A DNA stretch of 64,000 bases, taken from assembly GCA_028821145.1 (NCBI GenBank), contig JAPPHC010000042.1, positions 28,057 to 92,056 on the forward strand. Reading direction: 5' to 3'. Within the stretch, counting starts at the first letter, position 1. Each line of letters opens with the position of its first letter. The translations under genes were made by a program, and so were the position numbers. Positions 17,822 to 26,994 of the stretch are shown here, piece after piece. This stretch comes from Gammaproteobacteria bacterium. GTDB taxonomy: Bacteria > Pseudomonadota > Gammaproteobacteria > Steroidobacterales > Foliamicaceae. The notes under the pieces are model-generated. The model did no database searches. It was given only the letters and a program-made list of their open reading frames with translations, and was not told the origin of the DNA.

Positions 17822-18777
17822 TGCGGTGCAGCGGCCTCCAGGAATGCAGCGACGATCTGCGCGAATCTTACGGGAGATTCAAGGGGAGGGTAATGGCCCA
17901 CGTCCGGCATGAACACGGTCGAGACCAGAGTCCCCTCAAGGTAACTGGCCAGTGTTCCCGCCGCGGCCGGCGGCAACAGCGCGTCGCGACCTCCCCAGAT
18001 CAGCAGCACCGGCGCGCTCACGCTGGCCATGGCCTTTCTGGTTTTTGCGTGGTCGCCGACGAGCCCGGTCAGCGCCAGCCTGTTCGCCTCCTTCGCCCGG
18101 CGGTTGAAATCGAAGTACTCGCGCCGTGTCTGATCCGAAATCCTCCGAGGGTCTCCACTGAAGAAATCCAGGTACAGGTCCATGAAGTTTTCCGTTTCGA
18201 ATCCAGTCTCCTCCAATATCCTGATAGCTTCCTCGAATTCCGGCGGTTCGTTGACATGATCGGTCGTTACCGGATCCGACGGGGAGTTCGACAGAACCAG
18301 CCGGTGCACCCGGTCCGGGTAGGCGGCCGCAAGATACATGCAAGTCGTCCCCCCATTGGACACTCCGACGCAGGTCACCTGTTCTACACCCAGGTGATCC
18401 AGCAGACCGGCGGCAAAGCTCGCCGGTTCAAGGCGATCCGCGGCTTCGTCGGACACCGGGCCGGACAGGCCGTTGGGCGGCAGGTCGTAACGAATCACCC
18501 GGTAGCGATCAAGAAGCTCCGGCGCCACGCGATTCCACGTACGCAGCGTGCTCCGTGAGCCGTGGATCATCAGGATGGCCGGGCCCTCGCCCTGGTCCTT
18601 GTAGTAAACCTCCACGCCGCCGATTTCCACCAACTGCCCGTTTGGATCGGCATACTTTTGCCGCAGCGCTTCAAGCGTGAGTCTCTGCGCCAGCGTATCG
18701 TCCGCGAGGGCGGGAAAGTAAAAGGACGGAACCACGAGTGCAAACAGCACTTTGACCAGGCAGAGGTGTCGGTTCAT
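17818..18777 (-). CDS. Exported alpha/beta hydrolase, tandem copy B
   Basis: 319 residues from the ATG at 18777, which begins a signal peptide (NRHLCLVKVLFALVVPS); the frame to 18819 adds 14 residues without a signal. The triad is S140 (GVSNGG), D265 and H295 (DVGHYPP), the same positions as copy A. It is first in the operon B-A-propeller and diverges from the kinase-fold gene at 18873. In copy B the elbow has Asn where copy A has Ser, and the cap differs (EFEEAIRILEETG versus AFKAALDEFVETG), so the paralogs may differ in substrate. Confidence 0.88.
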   Translation of the reverse strand: MNRHLCLVKVLFALVVPSFYFPALADDTLAQRLTLEALRQKYADPNGQLVEIGGVEVYYKDQGEGPAILMIHGSRSTLRTWNRVAPELLDRYRVIRYDLPPNGLSGPVSDEAADRLEPASFAAGLLDHLGVEQVTCVGVSNGGTTCMYLAAAYPDRVHRLVLSNSPSDPVTTDHVNEPPEFEEAIRILEETGFETENFMDLYLDFFSGDPRRISDQTRREYFDFNRRAKEANRLALTGLVGDHAKTRKAMASVSAPVLLIWGGRDALLPPAAAGTLASYLEGTLVSTVFMPDVGHYPPLESPVRFAQIVAAFLEAAAPQ

Positions 18778-18872
18778 TGCGAAGACTGTCTGAATGGGCG
18801 TTTGGATTCTATGCCACAATGCAAATTCAGCGATATTCGGGCGACATCAGCCGTGAATTCCCTTTTTACGAC

Positions 18873-19856
18873 ATGAACGACTTCGCCAATGCGCGGGTTT
18901 CGCACTCGGTGCTGCACCCGGACTGGATTGCAGCAGAAGCAGCGCGGCGCTACCCACTGAGCGGCGCGGTCAAGGCCTACCTCCTGTACAGGGGCATGAA
19001 CGATGTCTATCTGATCAAGGATCGGGAGACCCGCTATGCGATGCGCGTCTGGAGGCGAGGCTGGCGCGATGTCGATGTCGTGCAAATCGAACTGGACTTC
19101 CTGGAATACCTGCGCCGGCGAGACTTCCCGGCGTCAACGCCATTGCGCACATGCAGCGGCGAGCTTTATTTCAAGGTGGGCTCCCTGGAGGGAGCGCGCG
19201 CTGTCGCAATGTATACCTGGGCTCCGGGAGAGAAGTTCGGCGAGGCTCTGGACGAGCGTACCGCCGAGCGCATCGGCGCCTTGTTCGCGGAAATGCATTT
19301 ACTGGGCCTGGAGTACCTGGGCAACCGGCAGCCGTCAATCGACGATGCGGTGAGTTTTACGGTCAGCCTGCCGCCGCTGCTCGAATTTCTTCACGACCGG
19401 CCTGGGGATGCCGGCTATTACGAGAAGCTGGCCCCACGGATCGTCGAGCGCCTGAAGCAGGTGCCGCAGGAGGCCGTCCCGCTTGGTTTGTGTCATCGGG
19501 ACCTTCATGCCGCAAACGTTCACGTTGACGAGAGCGGCCGGATCACGTTTCTGGATTTTGACGGCACCGGGCAGGATTTCCTCATGCAGGACGTGAAGAA
19601 TTTCACCTTCGGCAACCTGTTCTTCGATTTCCCGCCCGTGTACGGTGAGGCTTTCGAGCGGGGATACGCATCGGTACGTCCCTTCACGGCAGCGGAGCTG
19701 GAGCATTCGGAGCTGTTTCTCCTGGCGAAGGCTTTTCGGCTCATCGTGGGCATGGCGCACGCGTCCGTGTCCGTCGGACGGGGAGCGCTGCGGTTCCGCA
19801 ATCTGGACTGGTTCAGCGCTTATATTCGGGCCCGGGCCCGTAACGTGGGACTCTAG
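18873..19856 (+). CDS. Kinase-fold phosphotransferase (APH/SrkA-like)
   Basis: 327 residues from the ATG at 18873, chosen because FANARVSHSVLHPDWI matches the usual N-terminus of SrkA/homoserine-kinase-II-like proteins; the in-frame ATG at 18819 is the alternative. No clear ribosome site is seen at either. The Brenner-type catalytic loop is CHRDLHAANVHV (H208, D210, N215) and the metal Asp lies in FLDFDGTG (D228). It probably phosphorylates a small hydroxylated or amino compound or a protein; APH-fold enzymes are broad. The flavoprotein follows after 34 nt, then the Tat-exported hydrolase. Confidence 0.8.
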   Translation: MNDFANARVSHSVLHPDWIAAEAARRYPLSGAVKAYLLYRGMNDVYLIKDRETRYAMRVWRRGWRDVDVVQIELDFLEYLRRRDFPASTPLRTCSGELYFKVGSLEGARAVAMYTWAPGEKFGEALDERTAERIGALFAEMHLLGLEYLGNRQPSIDDAVSFTVSLPPLLEFLHDRPGDAGYYEKLAPRIVERLKQVPQEAVPLGLCHRDLHAANVHVDESGRITFLDFDGTGQDFLMQDVKNFTFGNLFFDFPPVYGEAFERGYASVRPFTAAELEHSELFLLAKAFRLIVGMAHASVSVGRGALRFRNLDWFSAYIRARARNVGL

Positions 19857-19890
19857 GACCGACTTCACAGCACAAAATGGGAGAACTGGC

Positions 19891-21321
19891 GTGAGCAACA
19901 ATTTGCAATCCGGCCAATGGGACATGATCGTCGTGGGCGCCGGAACGACGGGGCTACCGGCGGCGACCTTTGCCGCGAAGCGAGGCGGGCGCGTACTGCT
20001 TGTCGAGGCGGCGGACAGGATAGGTGGGACACTGCACCTGAGTTCCGGGCAAGTAAGCGCCGCGGGCACACGCCTGCAGGCGGAGAAGGGCATCGAGGAT
20101 TCGCCGGAACAGCACTTGGAGGAAGTCATTCGCATCAGTCGCGGCACGATCAATACGGAGCTTGCCAGACTGGTCATCTTCAACGCCGCGGAAGCCTTTG
20201 ACTGGATGATGGAACTTGGCTTCGATGTGCAGGACCAATGCCCGTCGATCGAAAGCGCCCATGAACGTTACGAAGTGGCACGCTACTACTGGGGAAACGA
20301 CTTCGGCCTGTCCGTTCTGGACGTGCTGGAGACCGCGATGCGGGAACACGAAGCCCGTGGACAAATCAAGGTGCTCACCGGCACAAGGGTGATCGGGCTG
20401 CTGCAGGATCGCGAGGGCGTTGTATCGGGTGTGGAACTCGTCGATGGAGAAGGCGTGGAATCCTCGGTTGCGGGGAAGAACGTATTGCTGGCAAGCGGCG
20501 GATACGCGGCCAATCCTGCGATGTTCAGGCGTTTATGCGGTTACAGGCTGTACGTGAATGGGTCCTATGAGTTCGCCCAGGGCGATGGTTACGATCTCGC
20601 GGTTGCGGCGGGCGGATACCTGCGCGGGCGCGAAAACTACCTCTCCAACTTCGGCTGGCTGCTGGAAGACGGCCCGTACCCCAAGGAGATTCTTGGCCGG
20701 CTCAATACCTTTCCGGAATCGCGGCCACCCTGGGAAATCTATGTGAACATGCACGGACACCGATTCGTGCGGGAAGATGAGCCGAGCGTAGATGCCCGCG
20801 AACACGCGCTGCTGGAACAGCCGGAATTGCGCTACTGGGTCGTTTTCGACGATCACATCTTTCATAACGCGCCGCCGATCGTCTATGACTGGTCGCGTGA
20901 GCAGATGGCGGAGTCGTTCAACACTCGCGAGGCTTTCCGCAAGGCCGACAGCCTGGAATCGCTCGCCCGGAGCATCGGAGTGTCTGGGGATGCCCTCGCG
21001 AATACGGTCGCGGAATTCAATGCTTCAGTCGCGGAAGGCAGTGATGGGCTGGGCCGGCGCCATTTGCCCGCACAGATCGCCAAGCCGCCGTTTTACGCCA
21101 TCCGCCAGCAAGGCGGATCGCTATCCTCGACCGTGGGCGTCGCGGTCAACGAGAAGCTGCAGGTCATGCGCCCGGACGGCGCCCCGATCCCGGGACTCTA
21201 CGCCGCGGGGGAAATCCTGGGTTCCGGGCAGCTCCAGGGCAACGCATTCGTCGGGGGAATGATGGTCATGCCCTGCATCGTCTTCGGCCGTTTGCTGGGG
21301 CAGAGTCTGGTGGAATTCTGA
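19891..21321 (+). CDS. FAD-dependent oxidoreductase (fumarate reductase/ketosteroid dehydrogenase family)
   Basis: 476 residues from a GTG at 19891 preceded by GGAGAA; the open frame extends upstream inside the kinase gene and is rejected. The N-terminal Rossmann site is IVVGAGTTGLPAA with a downstream acidic residue in LLVEAADRIGG. Near the C-terminus GLYAAGEILGSGQLQGN and GGMMVMPCIVFGR match the FAD-capping motif of the fumarate reductase/KstD/urocanate reductase group. It probably reduces or desaturates a C=C bond in a soluble substrate. Its stop overlaps the start of the hydrolase at 21321 (TGATG). Confidence 0.85.
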   Translation: MSNNLQSGQWDMIVVGAGTTGLPAATFAAKRGGRVLLVEAADRIGGTLHLSSGQVSAAGTRLQAEKGIEDSPEQHLEEVIRISRGTINTELARLVIFNAAEAFDWMMELGFDVQDQCPSIESAHERYEVARYYWGNDFGLSVLDVLETAMREHEARGQIKVLTGTRVIGLLQDREGVVSGVELVDGEGVESSVAGKNVLLASGGYAANPAMFRRLCGYRLYVNGSYEFAQGDGYDLAVAAGGYLRGRENYLSNFGWLLEDGPYPKEILGRLNTFPESRPPWEIYVNMHGHRFVREDEPSVDAREHALLEQPELRYWVVFDDHIFHNAPPIVYDWSREQMAESFNTREAFRKADSLESLARSIGVSGDALANTVAEFNASVAEGSDGLGRRHLPAQIAKPPFYAIRQQGGSLSSTVGVAVNEKLQVMRPDGAPIPGLYAAGEILGSGQLQGNAFVGGMMVMPCIVFGRLLGQSLVEF

Positions 21322-22283
21322 TGCGGCGCAGAACGGTCATCGGAGGCCTGGTCGGCGGCGCATTGCTCAGTCGCGGCAGGCTCATGAGCGCCGCAATGGC
21401 GGAGGGAGAAGATACGGTGAATACCGACAAGACCCGTTACGCGGGCGTGGGAGAGGAATGGAAGGGCGCAGCGGCCCTGGCGGGCGGCAAGGGGTATGCG
21501 CAGTGCCGCCTTGGAGCCTTGCATTACCGGTATTTGGCTGCGCAGTCCGGAGACGGACTCAAGCCGACAATCCTGTTGCTGCACCAGACACCTTTCGGCC
21601 TGGCGGAATGGGTCGACATACAGCCCATGCTGACGGAAATGGGCCATGGCACGATCGCGCCGGACAATCCGGGTTACGGGATGTCGGACCCACCGCCGGA
21701 CTCCGTAACGATCGCCGATCTTGCAGACAACCTGGTCGATCTCCTGGACCACCTGGGGGTGAAGCAGGTTGCGGTGGCCGGCCATCACACCGGCGCCGCC
21801 ATCGCCGCCTCGTTCGCGGCCCGCCACCCGGAGCGCACGGCGTGCGCCGTGCTGCATGGCTGTCCGGTTTACGACGAGGCCGGGCGGGCGTCCCGGCTTG
21901 CGCAGGCTGCACCCGAGATCCATCTTCGCGGGGACGGATCGCACCTGGCGGAAATTTTCTCGGCCATACACTCGCGCGCGCCGTTTCCGCGCGGGCTATC
22001 GACAGCCACCTGGGGAACGCTGGGCGCCTGGTGGGCCGGATTCGACACACCCACATACCGCGCCGTCTTCGCCAACGACATGGCGGCGGACCTGGACAGG
22101 ATTCGCGCGCCCGTCCGGATCCTCACGGACCGCGGCGACAGCCTTCACGAGCAGGACAAACAGGTCGCCGCCCGGCACTCCGGCTTCAGCCTGGAGGTCT
22201 TTTCCGACGGCGGCTCCTTCTCTTTGATGCTGGATCCGCGGAGATGGGCCGAACGGGTCTCGGCCTTTGCCGCTATTGCCTGA
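21321..22283 (+). CDS. Tat-exported alpha/beta hydrolase-fold protein with His at the elbow
   Basis: 320 residues. The N-terminus MRRRTVIGGLVGGALLS is a twin-arginine-like signal. Fold signatures: LLLHQTPFG, APDNPGYGMSDPPP, and the elbow VAGHHTGAAIA with H156 at the nucleophile position. The site of the catalytic His reads DGGSFSLM and has none. It is closest in the window to the convergent gene at 22273 (shared HQTP, PGYGMSDPPP and HTG blocks), and their 3' ends overlap by 11 nt. It is third in the operon kinase-flavoprotein-hydrolase. It may be non-hydrolytic or act by unusual chemistry. Confidence 0.85.
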   Translation: MRRRTVIGGLVGGALLSRGRLMSAAMAEGEDTVNTDKTRYAGVGEEWKGAAALAGGKGYAQCRLGALHYRYLAAQSGDGLKPTILLLHQTPFGLAEWVDIQPMLTEMGHGTIAPDNPGYGMSDPPPDSVTIADLADNLVDLLDHLGVKQVAVAGHHTGAAIAASFAARHPERTACAVLHGCPVYDEAGRASRLAQAAPEIHLRGDGSHLAEIFSAIHSRAPFPRGLSTATWGTLGAWWAGFDTPTYRAVFANDMAADLDRIRAPVRILTDRGDSLHEQDKQVAARHSGFSLEVFSDGGSFSLMLDPRRWAERVSAFAAIA

Positions 22284-23088
22284 GGAAGCGCTCGATCTCC
22301 TCGACGAGATAGTCACGCCGAAGAGTAAGAACGCCATGGGAGAAGCCCGGAATGTCCAGACGCCGTCCGTTCCTGAACAGATGAGAGGTCTGGTGGGTCA
22401 CGGCCCAAAGGTCGTCTTCGGGATTGATGACAAGCACCTGCTGGCCGACTTCAGCCATGGCGCCCAGGAAATCATAGCGATAGACAGCGACATATCCCCA
22501 CGGTAGCCGCGATCCCAGGCGCAGGGCGTCTGCCATACCGACATGAAGGTCTTCGGCCGGTATTCCGGGGTCCGCCAGCTCGCCAATGAGCGACCAGAGT
22601 TTCTCGACATGACCCAGTGTTCGGTCGGGCGGCGGAAACCGCTCGCTCAGTCGGTCGAGCCTCTCGGCGCGAATGTCCTCCGGATACGCCGCCAGGCCAA
22701 ACAAAACGCAGCGTCGAACCCGCTGCCCGTCCCGGCGCGCCATCTCCGTGGCGGTGATCGAGCCCGTGTGATAGCCCATCACGTCGAAAGGGCCGTGTGC
22801 AATGATCCCCTGACCTGCGAGGTGCTCCATAAAGTCGAACATCGCATTGGCGTAGTCTCCGATTTCAACGGGTTCGGGCGGCGGATCGCTCATGCCGTAA
22901 CCCGGCGTGTCGGGGGCAACGACCACCCTGTCATTCGCCAGGTACGGCTGAATGGGTTCCCACTGGCGGCTATTGCTGGGTGTCTGGTGCAGGCATAGCA
23001 ACGGCGGCTGCGAAGCCGCTTCGGGAGTCACGATTCGATAGTGCAGTTGGCCGTAACGGCCGGGTGCATAGGCTTTGGTCGGACGCAT
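22273..23088 (-). CDS. Cytoplasmic alpha/beta hydrolase-fold protein with His at the elbow
   Basis: 271 residues from the ATG at 23088, with TGGAGAA upstream; the extension to 23199 would overlap the transporter gene. The signatures are LLCLHQTPSNS, PGYGMSDPPP, and the elbow VMGYHTGSIT with H107 in the nucleophile slot. Unlike its two HTG relatives it keeps an acid cluster (NPEDDL, D225/D226) and a candidate catalytic His (GFSHGV, H251). It has no signal peptide, so it is a cytoplasmic counterpart to the exported protein at 21321. It follows the MFS gene after 25 nt on the same strand. Confidence 0.85.
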   Translation of the reverse strand: MRPTKAYAPGRYGQLHYRIVTPEAASQPPLLCLHQTPSNSRQWEPIQPYLANDRVVVAPDTPGYGMSDPPPEPVEIGDYANAMFDFMEHLAGQGIIAHGPFDVMGYHTGSITATEMARRDGQRVRRCVLFGLAAYPEDIRAERLDRLSERFPPPDRTLGHVEKLWSLIGELADPGIPAEDLHVGMADALRLGSRLPWGYVAVYRYDFLGAMAEVGQQVLVINPEDDLWAVTHQTSHLFRNGRRLDIPGFSHGVLTLRRDYLVEEIERFLRQ

Positions 23089-23113
23089 CAGGCGATATTC
23101 TCCATGCTTCGGT

Positions 23114-24466
23114 TCAATAGGCGGGCGCTGCGGCGCTGTCCGCAGTTTCAGGTCGGCGGTCGGTCCAGGCGCGCAGATTCCCGGCGGCGATGAGGGCAAA
23201 CAGGGCGCAGGCCGCGAACGCGAGGGTTCCGACGATTGCGATCGACAGGCCGACGGCCTCGTCGGCCCCGAAGATCCGCTCCGTAACGTAGGCGACGAGC
23301 AAGGGCCCGCTTGATGCGCCGATCAATGTCATGAAGAACGCGTACAGGGCAGTCGCCAGTCCACGTGTCCTTTGGGGAGCAACTTCCGCCACTACCGACA
23401 GCATGGCGGACCCGAATATGGCCGAGGCGAACGTCACACCCGACAACAGCACGACCGCAGCCGTACCGTTGCCGGCAAAGACGGCAAGGGTCGTCGGTAT
23501 GCCGAGCAGCGATACGACCGCGGAGACGCCGATCAGGCCCACCGGTCCCTTGCGGCGGGCGACAAGGTCGGTAATAACGCCGGCCGCGACCGCGCCCACC
23601 ACGGCCCACGCTATGTGCCCCAGGCCAAGCATCTTGCTGACCTGGTCGACCGGGTAATCGAATACCCTCGCCAGGAGTACCGGGCCCCAATAGAAAACAA
23701 CCGAGATCCCCACACCGAACAGGGCCAGCGCCAGATAAAAGGGCAGATAAATCTGCAGGTTTCCCAACATCGCGCCGATCGAGTCGCGAAGGCTGTTTGA
23801 ACCGCCTTGCATGACCTTTGCCTCGACCCGTACGGGCTCTTTCACGGGCACGAATCCCGCCGCCAGCACCAGGCCAAAACCGCCGGCAAGGATAAAGGCT
23901 ATTCGCCAGGGGGCCCGGCCTTCCAGAAACCCGATGCCGTCAAAGACACCCTGGGGTGCGGCCTCCAGAATAAAGCCCGTGATTACGGAGCCGATGCCAA
24001 AAGCGATCATTGAGCCGAAGACATACAGCGCCATGGGTTTGCCTCGGCGGCTGACGGGAAAAAGGTCCGCGATCATCGTGACGGCGCACGGGGCAAGGAC
24101 CGCCTCGCCGATGCCGATAAACAGTCTGGCCGCAAAAAGATGACCAAAAGATTCAGCCAGACCGCTGGCGAGCGTTGCCGCGCTCCAGACCGCAATGCCC
24201 GCCATCAGCAAGCGTTTGCGATTCACTACATCGGCGACGAGGCCCATTGCGATCCCCGCGATCACGTAGAGGAAGGAAAATGCGAACCCCTGCAGTATCG
24301 CGATCTGAAGGTCCGTGATACCCAAGTCCCGGCGCACGGGATCGACGACCAGCGCCAGCATTCCGCGATCGATGGTGGAGACGACCTGCGCGATGCACAG
24401 CATCAGGACGGTGAACCAGGCCGAAATCGCCCCGGGGCGGGTACCGGGAGCGGTCGTCTCGTTCAC
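23114..24466 (-). CDS. MFS transporter (spinster-like group)
   Basis: 450 residues from a GTG at 24466; the frame to 24595 would overlap the divergent monooxygenase. The ribosome site is weak. About twelve membrane helices. The N-terminus STIDRGMLALVVDPVRRDLG is typical of PF07690 carriers of the organic-anion/spinster group, and GLVADVVNRKRLL is the motif A loop. It transports an organic anion or a degradation product. It is first in a two-gene operon with the HTG hydrolase at 22273. It shares an 88-nt divergent promoter region with the flavin monooxygenase at 24555. Confidence 0.85.
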   Translation of the reverse strand: MNETTAPGTRPGAISAWFTVLMLCIAQVVSTIDRGMLALVVDPVRRDLGITDLQIAILQGFAFSFLYVIAGIAMGLVADVVNRKRLLMAGIAVWSAATLASGLAESFGHLFAARLFIGIGEAVLAPCAVTMIADLFPVSRRGKPMALYVFGSMIAFGIGSVITGFILEAAPQGVFDGIGFLEGRAPWRIAFILAGGFGLVLAAGFVPVKEPVRVEAKVMQGGSNSLRDSIGAMLGNLQIYLPFYLALALFGVGISVVFYWGPVLLARVFDYPVDQVSKMLGLGHIAWAVVGAVAAGVITDLVARRKGPVGLIGVSAVVSLLGIPTTLAVFAGNGTAAVVLLSGVTFASAIFGSAMLSVVAEVAPQRTRGLATALYAFFMTLIGASSGPLLVAYVTERIFGADEAVGLSIAIVGTLAFAACALFALIAAGNLRAWTDRRPETADSAAAPAY

Positions 24467-24554
24467 TGATCGACTTGAAGGACCTGAAGGCAGAATAGCT
24501 CCACTGAGACTCGCGTGGCATGGTACACGGAGCAAACCGGATGGGAGTTCGCGC

Positions 24555-25907
24555 ATGAAACTGCTGGCGTTCATTATGCAGACGGGCGGGCACATTGCGG
24601 GATGGCGCCACCCGCTCGCGACCGACAGCGCGCTTTGTAATGTCGACTATTTCGTTTCGTGCGCGCAAACGGCAGAGCGCGGCAAGTTTGACGCCGTCTT
24701 CTTTGCGGATTCCCTGGGGTACCCGGGTTCCCGCTCCGCGGAGACTTTCGAGGGCCAGGAAACTCCGAAACTCGATCCGCTGCCGTTGCTGTCGGCCGTC
24801 GCGCCCATGACTCAGCGGGTCGGCTTGATCGGGACCACATCGACCACCTACAACGAGCCGTACCCGACCGCACGGCGCTTCGCGACCCTGGACCACATCA
24901 GTCGGGGCCGGGTGGGCTGGAACATCGTGACTTCAACCATGGAGAACGAGGCGCACAACCATGGTTTTGAACGCCATATGGGACACGCGGAACGCTATCA
25001 ACGCGCAGCCGAGTTTGTCGACGCGGCGCGCAAACTCTGGGACAGTTGGCAATCCGGCGCGCTCCTGGCCGACCGGGCCAGCGGCCGCTACACCGACGCC
25101 GCAAGAATCAGCGCGGTGAATCACTCCGGAAAGCACTTCAGAATCGCCGGCCCGCTCAATCTGCCCCGTTCGCCGCAGGGACACCCGGTCCTGGTCCAGG
25201 CCGGCGCATCCGCCGACGGCAAGGCGTTCGCCGCCCGCTACGCTGAAGTCATTTTTACGTCCCATCCGGCCATCGACAGCGCAATCGGTTTTCGCAAGGA
25301 GATGCAGGACCGGGCCTCGTCGTTCGATCGTCCAAGGGACGCCATCAAGGTGTTGCCTGCGATTACGCCGTATATCGGCCGGACCCGGGAAGAGGCGCTG
25401 GCATTCAAACAGGAACTGGATGAACTGATTCCGCTGCCCATTGCCCTGGAAAAGCTGGAGACGCTCCTCGGCGGATTCGATCTCTCGGATCAAGATCTGG
25501 ATGGTCCATTGCCTGCGCTGCCGCCGGAGTATCTCGAGGTGCAGAGTTCGACGCGGGAGCGGGTGCTGGAGGCGGCCGGGCATGATGGCGCCACGGTGCG
25601 CAAGCTGGCCTACCAGGTCGCAGGGGGCCGAACGAGCAGCGCGGCGATCGGCACGGCGGAAGACGTCGCCGACATGCTCTCCGAGTGGTACGAGGCCGGC
25701 GCCGCGGATGGATTCATCATCTCTCCCCCGGTCCTAGCGTCGGGCCTGGAGATCTTTGTGGACCAGGTGGTGCCGATCCTGCAGGCGCGCGGCCTGTTTC
25801 GCGAGGACTATGAGGGTGAGACGCTACGCGACCATTTGGGCCTTGCGGTACCAGCAAACCAATACGAGAAGAACCCCCAACTGCGCATAAGGCCGGAGAT
25901 CTGGTAG
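24555..25907 (+). CDS. Flavin-dependent LLM-class monooxygenase, NtaA/SnaA/DszA type, copy 1
   Basis: 450 residues from the ATG at 24555 with GGATGGGAG upstream. The TIM-barrel signatures are TTSTTYNEPYPTARRFATLD and ISRGRVGWNIVTS, the conserved FMN-binding block of the nitrilotriacetate, pristinamycin and dibenzothiophene-sulfone monooxygenase family. It uses reduced FMN and O2 to cleave C-N or C-S bonds or for related oxidations. These enzymes need a separate flavin reductase, and none is encoded in the window. It is paralogous to the gene at 28215. It sits alone on its strand, convergent with the Tat hydrolase at 25922. Confidence 0.9.
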   Translation: MKLLAFIMQTGGHIAGWRHPLATDSALCNVDYFVSCAQTAERGKFDAVFFADSLGYPGSRSAETFEGQETPKLDPLPLLSAVAPMTQRVGLIGTTSTTYNEPYPTARRFATLDHISRGRVGWNIVTSTMENEAHNHGFERHMGHAERYQRAAEFVDAARKLWDSWQSGALLADRASGRYTDAARISAVNHSGKHFRIAGPLNLPRSPQGHPVLVQAGASADGKAFAARYAEVIFTSHPAIDSAIGFRKEMQDRASSFDRPRDAIKVLPAITPYIGRTREEALAFKQELDELIPLPIALEKLETLLGGFDLSDQDLDGPLPALPPEYLEVQSSTRERVLEAAGHDGATVRKLAYQVAGGRTSSAAIGTAEDVADMLSEWYEAGAADGFIISPPVLASGLEIFVDQVVPILQARGLFREDYEGETLRDHLGLAVPANQYEKNPQLRIRPEIW

Positions 25908-25921
25908 CGAAAGGACACTAG

Positions 25922-26845
25922 TCAATCGATGAAATCGCTCAGCATTCGCGCCAGTGCGGCGGGTTCTTCCTGCATGGCGAATGCACCGGAATTCGCGATT
26001 TCCGTGAAAATTGCGCCTGGCAACGCAGCTTCGGCGCCGGCGCGGTATTTCCCATAGGCCCGATCCTTCTCCCCGTAAGCGATTAGAGTCGGAGCCCTGA
26101 CCCGGGCGAGCGTTCCGACGATATCGGTAATGGCGACGCCCCTTTCCGACGGTTGGATCCAGCGCCCGGCCGCTTTTCGGCTGGCGAGGCTTTCGACGTA
26201 GATATCGTGCGTATCGACGATGCCGAATGTTTCGCTCAGCAGGCTCTCCCGGAATATGATCGGCAGACCGTTCTCGTCGAACATGTCAGCTTGCGCGTCG
26301 TCAATAAGGGCGCGGATCTGATCGAGAGACCGGCGCGGCGCCAACGCTGACGATACGATCGCCAGCCTGTTGATCCGTTCCGGCCAGAACGCCGCAAGGA
26401 TCACGCTGACGCATCCGCCCAGCGACGTGCCAATGAGATCGACCTTGTCGATTTCAAGTTCATCGAACGCCCCGACCAGCAGGGAGGCCGACTCGCCCAG
26501 GGTCTGGACGTATGGGGGGCTCCCTTGCCACTGCGATCCGCCATGACCGGGAAGGTCGAACGCGATAATGCGTCGCTCCCGGCCCAGAATGGCCGCCACG
26601 TGTCGCCAATCGGACAACCAGCCGCCCAGCCGGTGCAACAGGACCACCGGCGGCTTGCCCGTATTGTCCGGTCCCGTTGTCGCGTAATGAAGGACGCCGC
26701 CGGCGCGGCGCAATTCATTCCAGGAATCCCAGGGGCCCTCCGGCGGGGTCACGTCCACCCCGGCTTGCGCTGCACCGGGGGTGGGGCCCGCAACGCCCAG
26801 AGCGCTCATGCCGGCCGCCAGGACGAAGTCACGTCGATTGATCAT
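25922..26845 (-). CDS. Tat-exported alpha/beta hydrolase lacking the catalytic His
   Basis: 307 residues from the ATG at 26845, with AGGAGG 12 nt upstream. MINRRDFVLAAGMSALG is a clear twin-arginine signal. The oxyanion segment VVLLHRLGG and the nucleophile elbow LIGTSLGG (S141) are canonical, as is the acid in YGEKDRA (E259/D261). The C-terminal block that normally reads NSGHFPMQEEP is here NSGAFAMQEEP, so the catalytic His is Ala. The frame is otherwise intact. It may be catalytically weakened, or use a His from elsewhere. It diverges from the M24 gene at 26995. Confidence 0.87.
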   Translation of the reverse strand: MINRRDFVLAAGMSALGVAGPTPGAAQAGVDVTPPEGPWDSWNELRRAGGVLHYATTGPDNTGKPPVVLLHRLGGWLSDWRHVAAILGRERRIIAFDLPGHGGSQWQGSPPYVQTLGESASLLVGAFDELEIDKVDLIGTSLGGCVSVILAAFWPERINRLAIVSSALAPRRSLDQIRALIDDAQADMFDENGLPIIFRESLLSETFGIVDTHDIYVESLASRKAAGRWIQPSERGVAITDIVGTLARVRAPTLIAYGEKDRAYGKYRAGAEAALPGAIFTEIANSGAFAMQEEPAALARMLSDFID

Positions 26846-26994
26846 CAGCTGTTCCGGCCTCCTAATTTTGCCGATCACCGTAATACATGTTACGCGCGCA
26901 AGCACCCTGCCCGGACTCCCTCCCGCGTACCCGCAAAAGGCGACAAACGACACGCACTTCGATATATTGATCCGCCGCACAACGGAATCCACCC

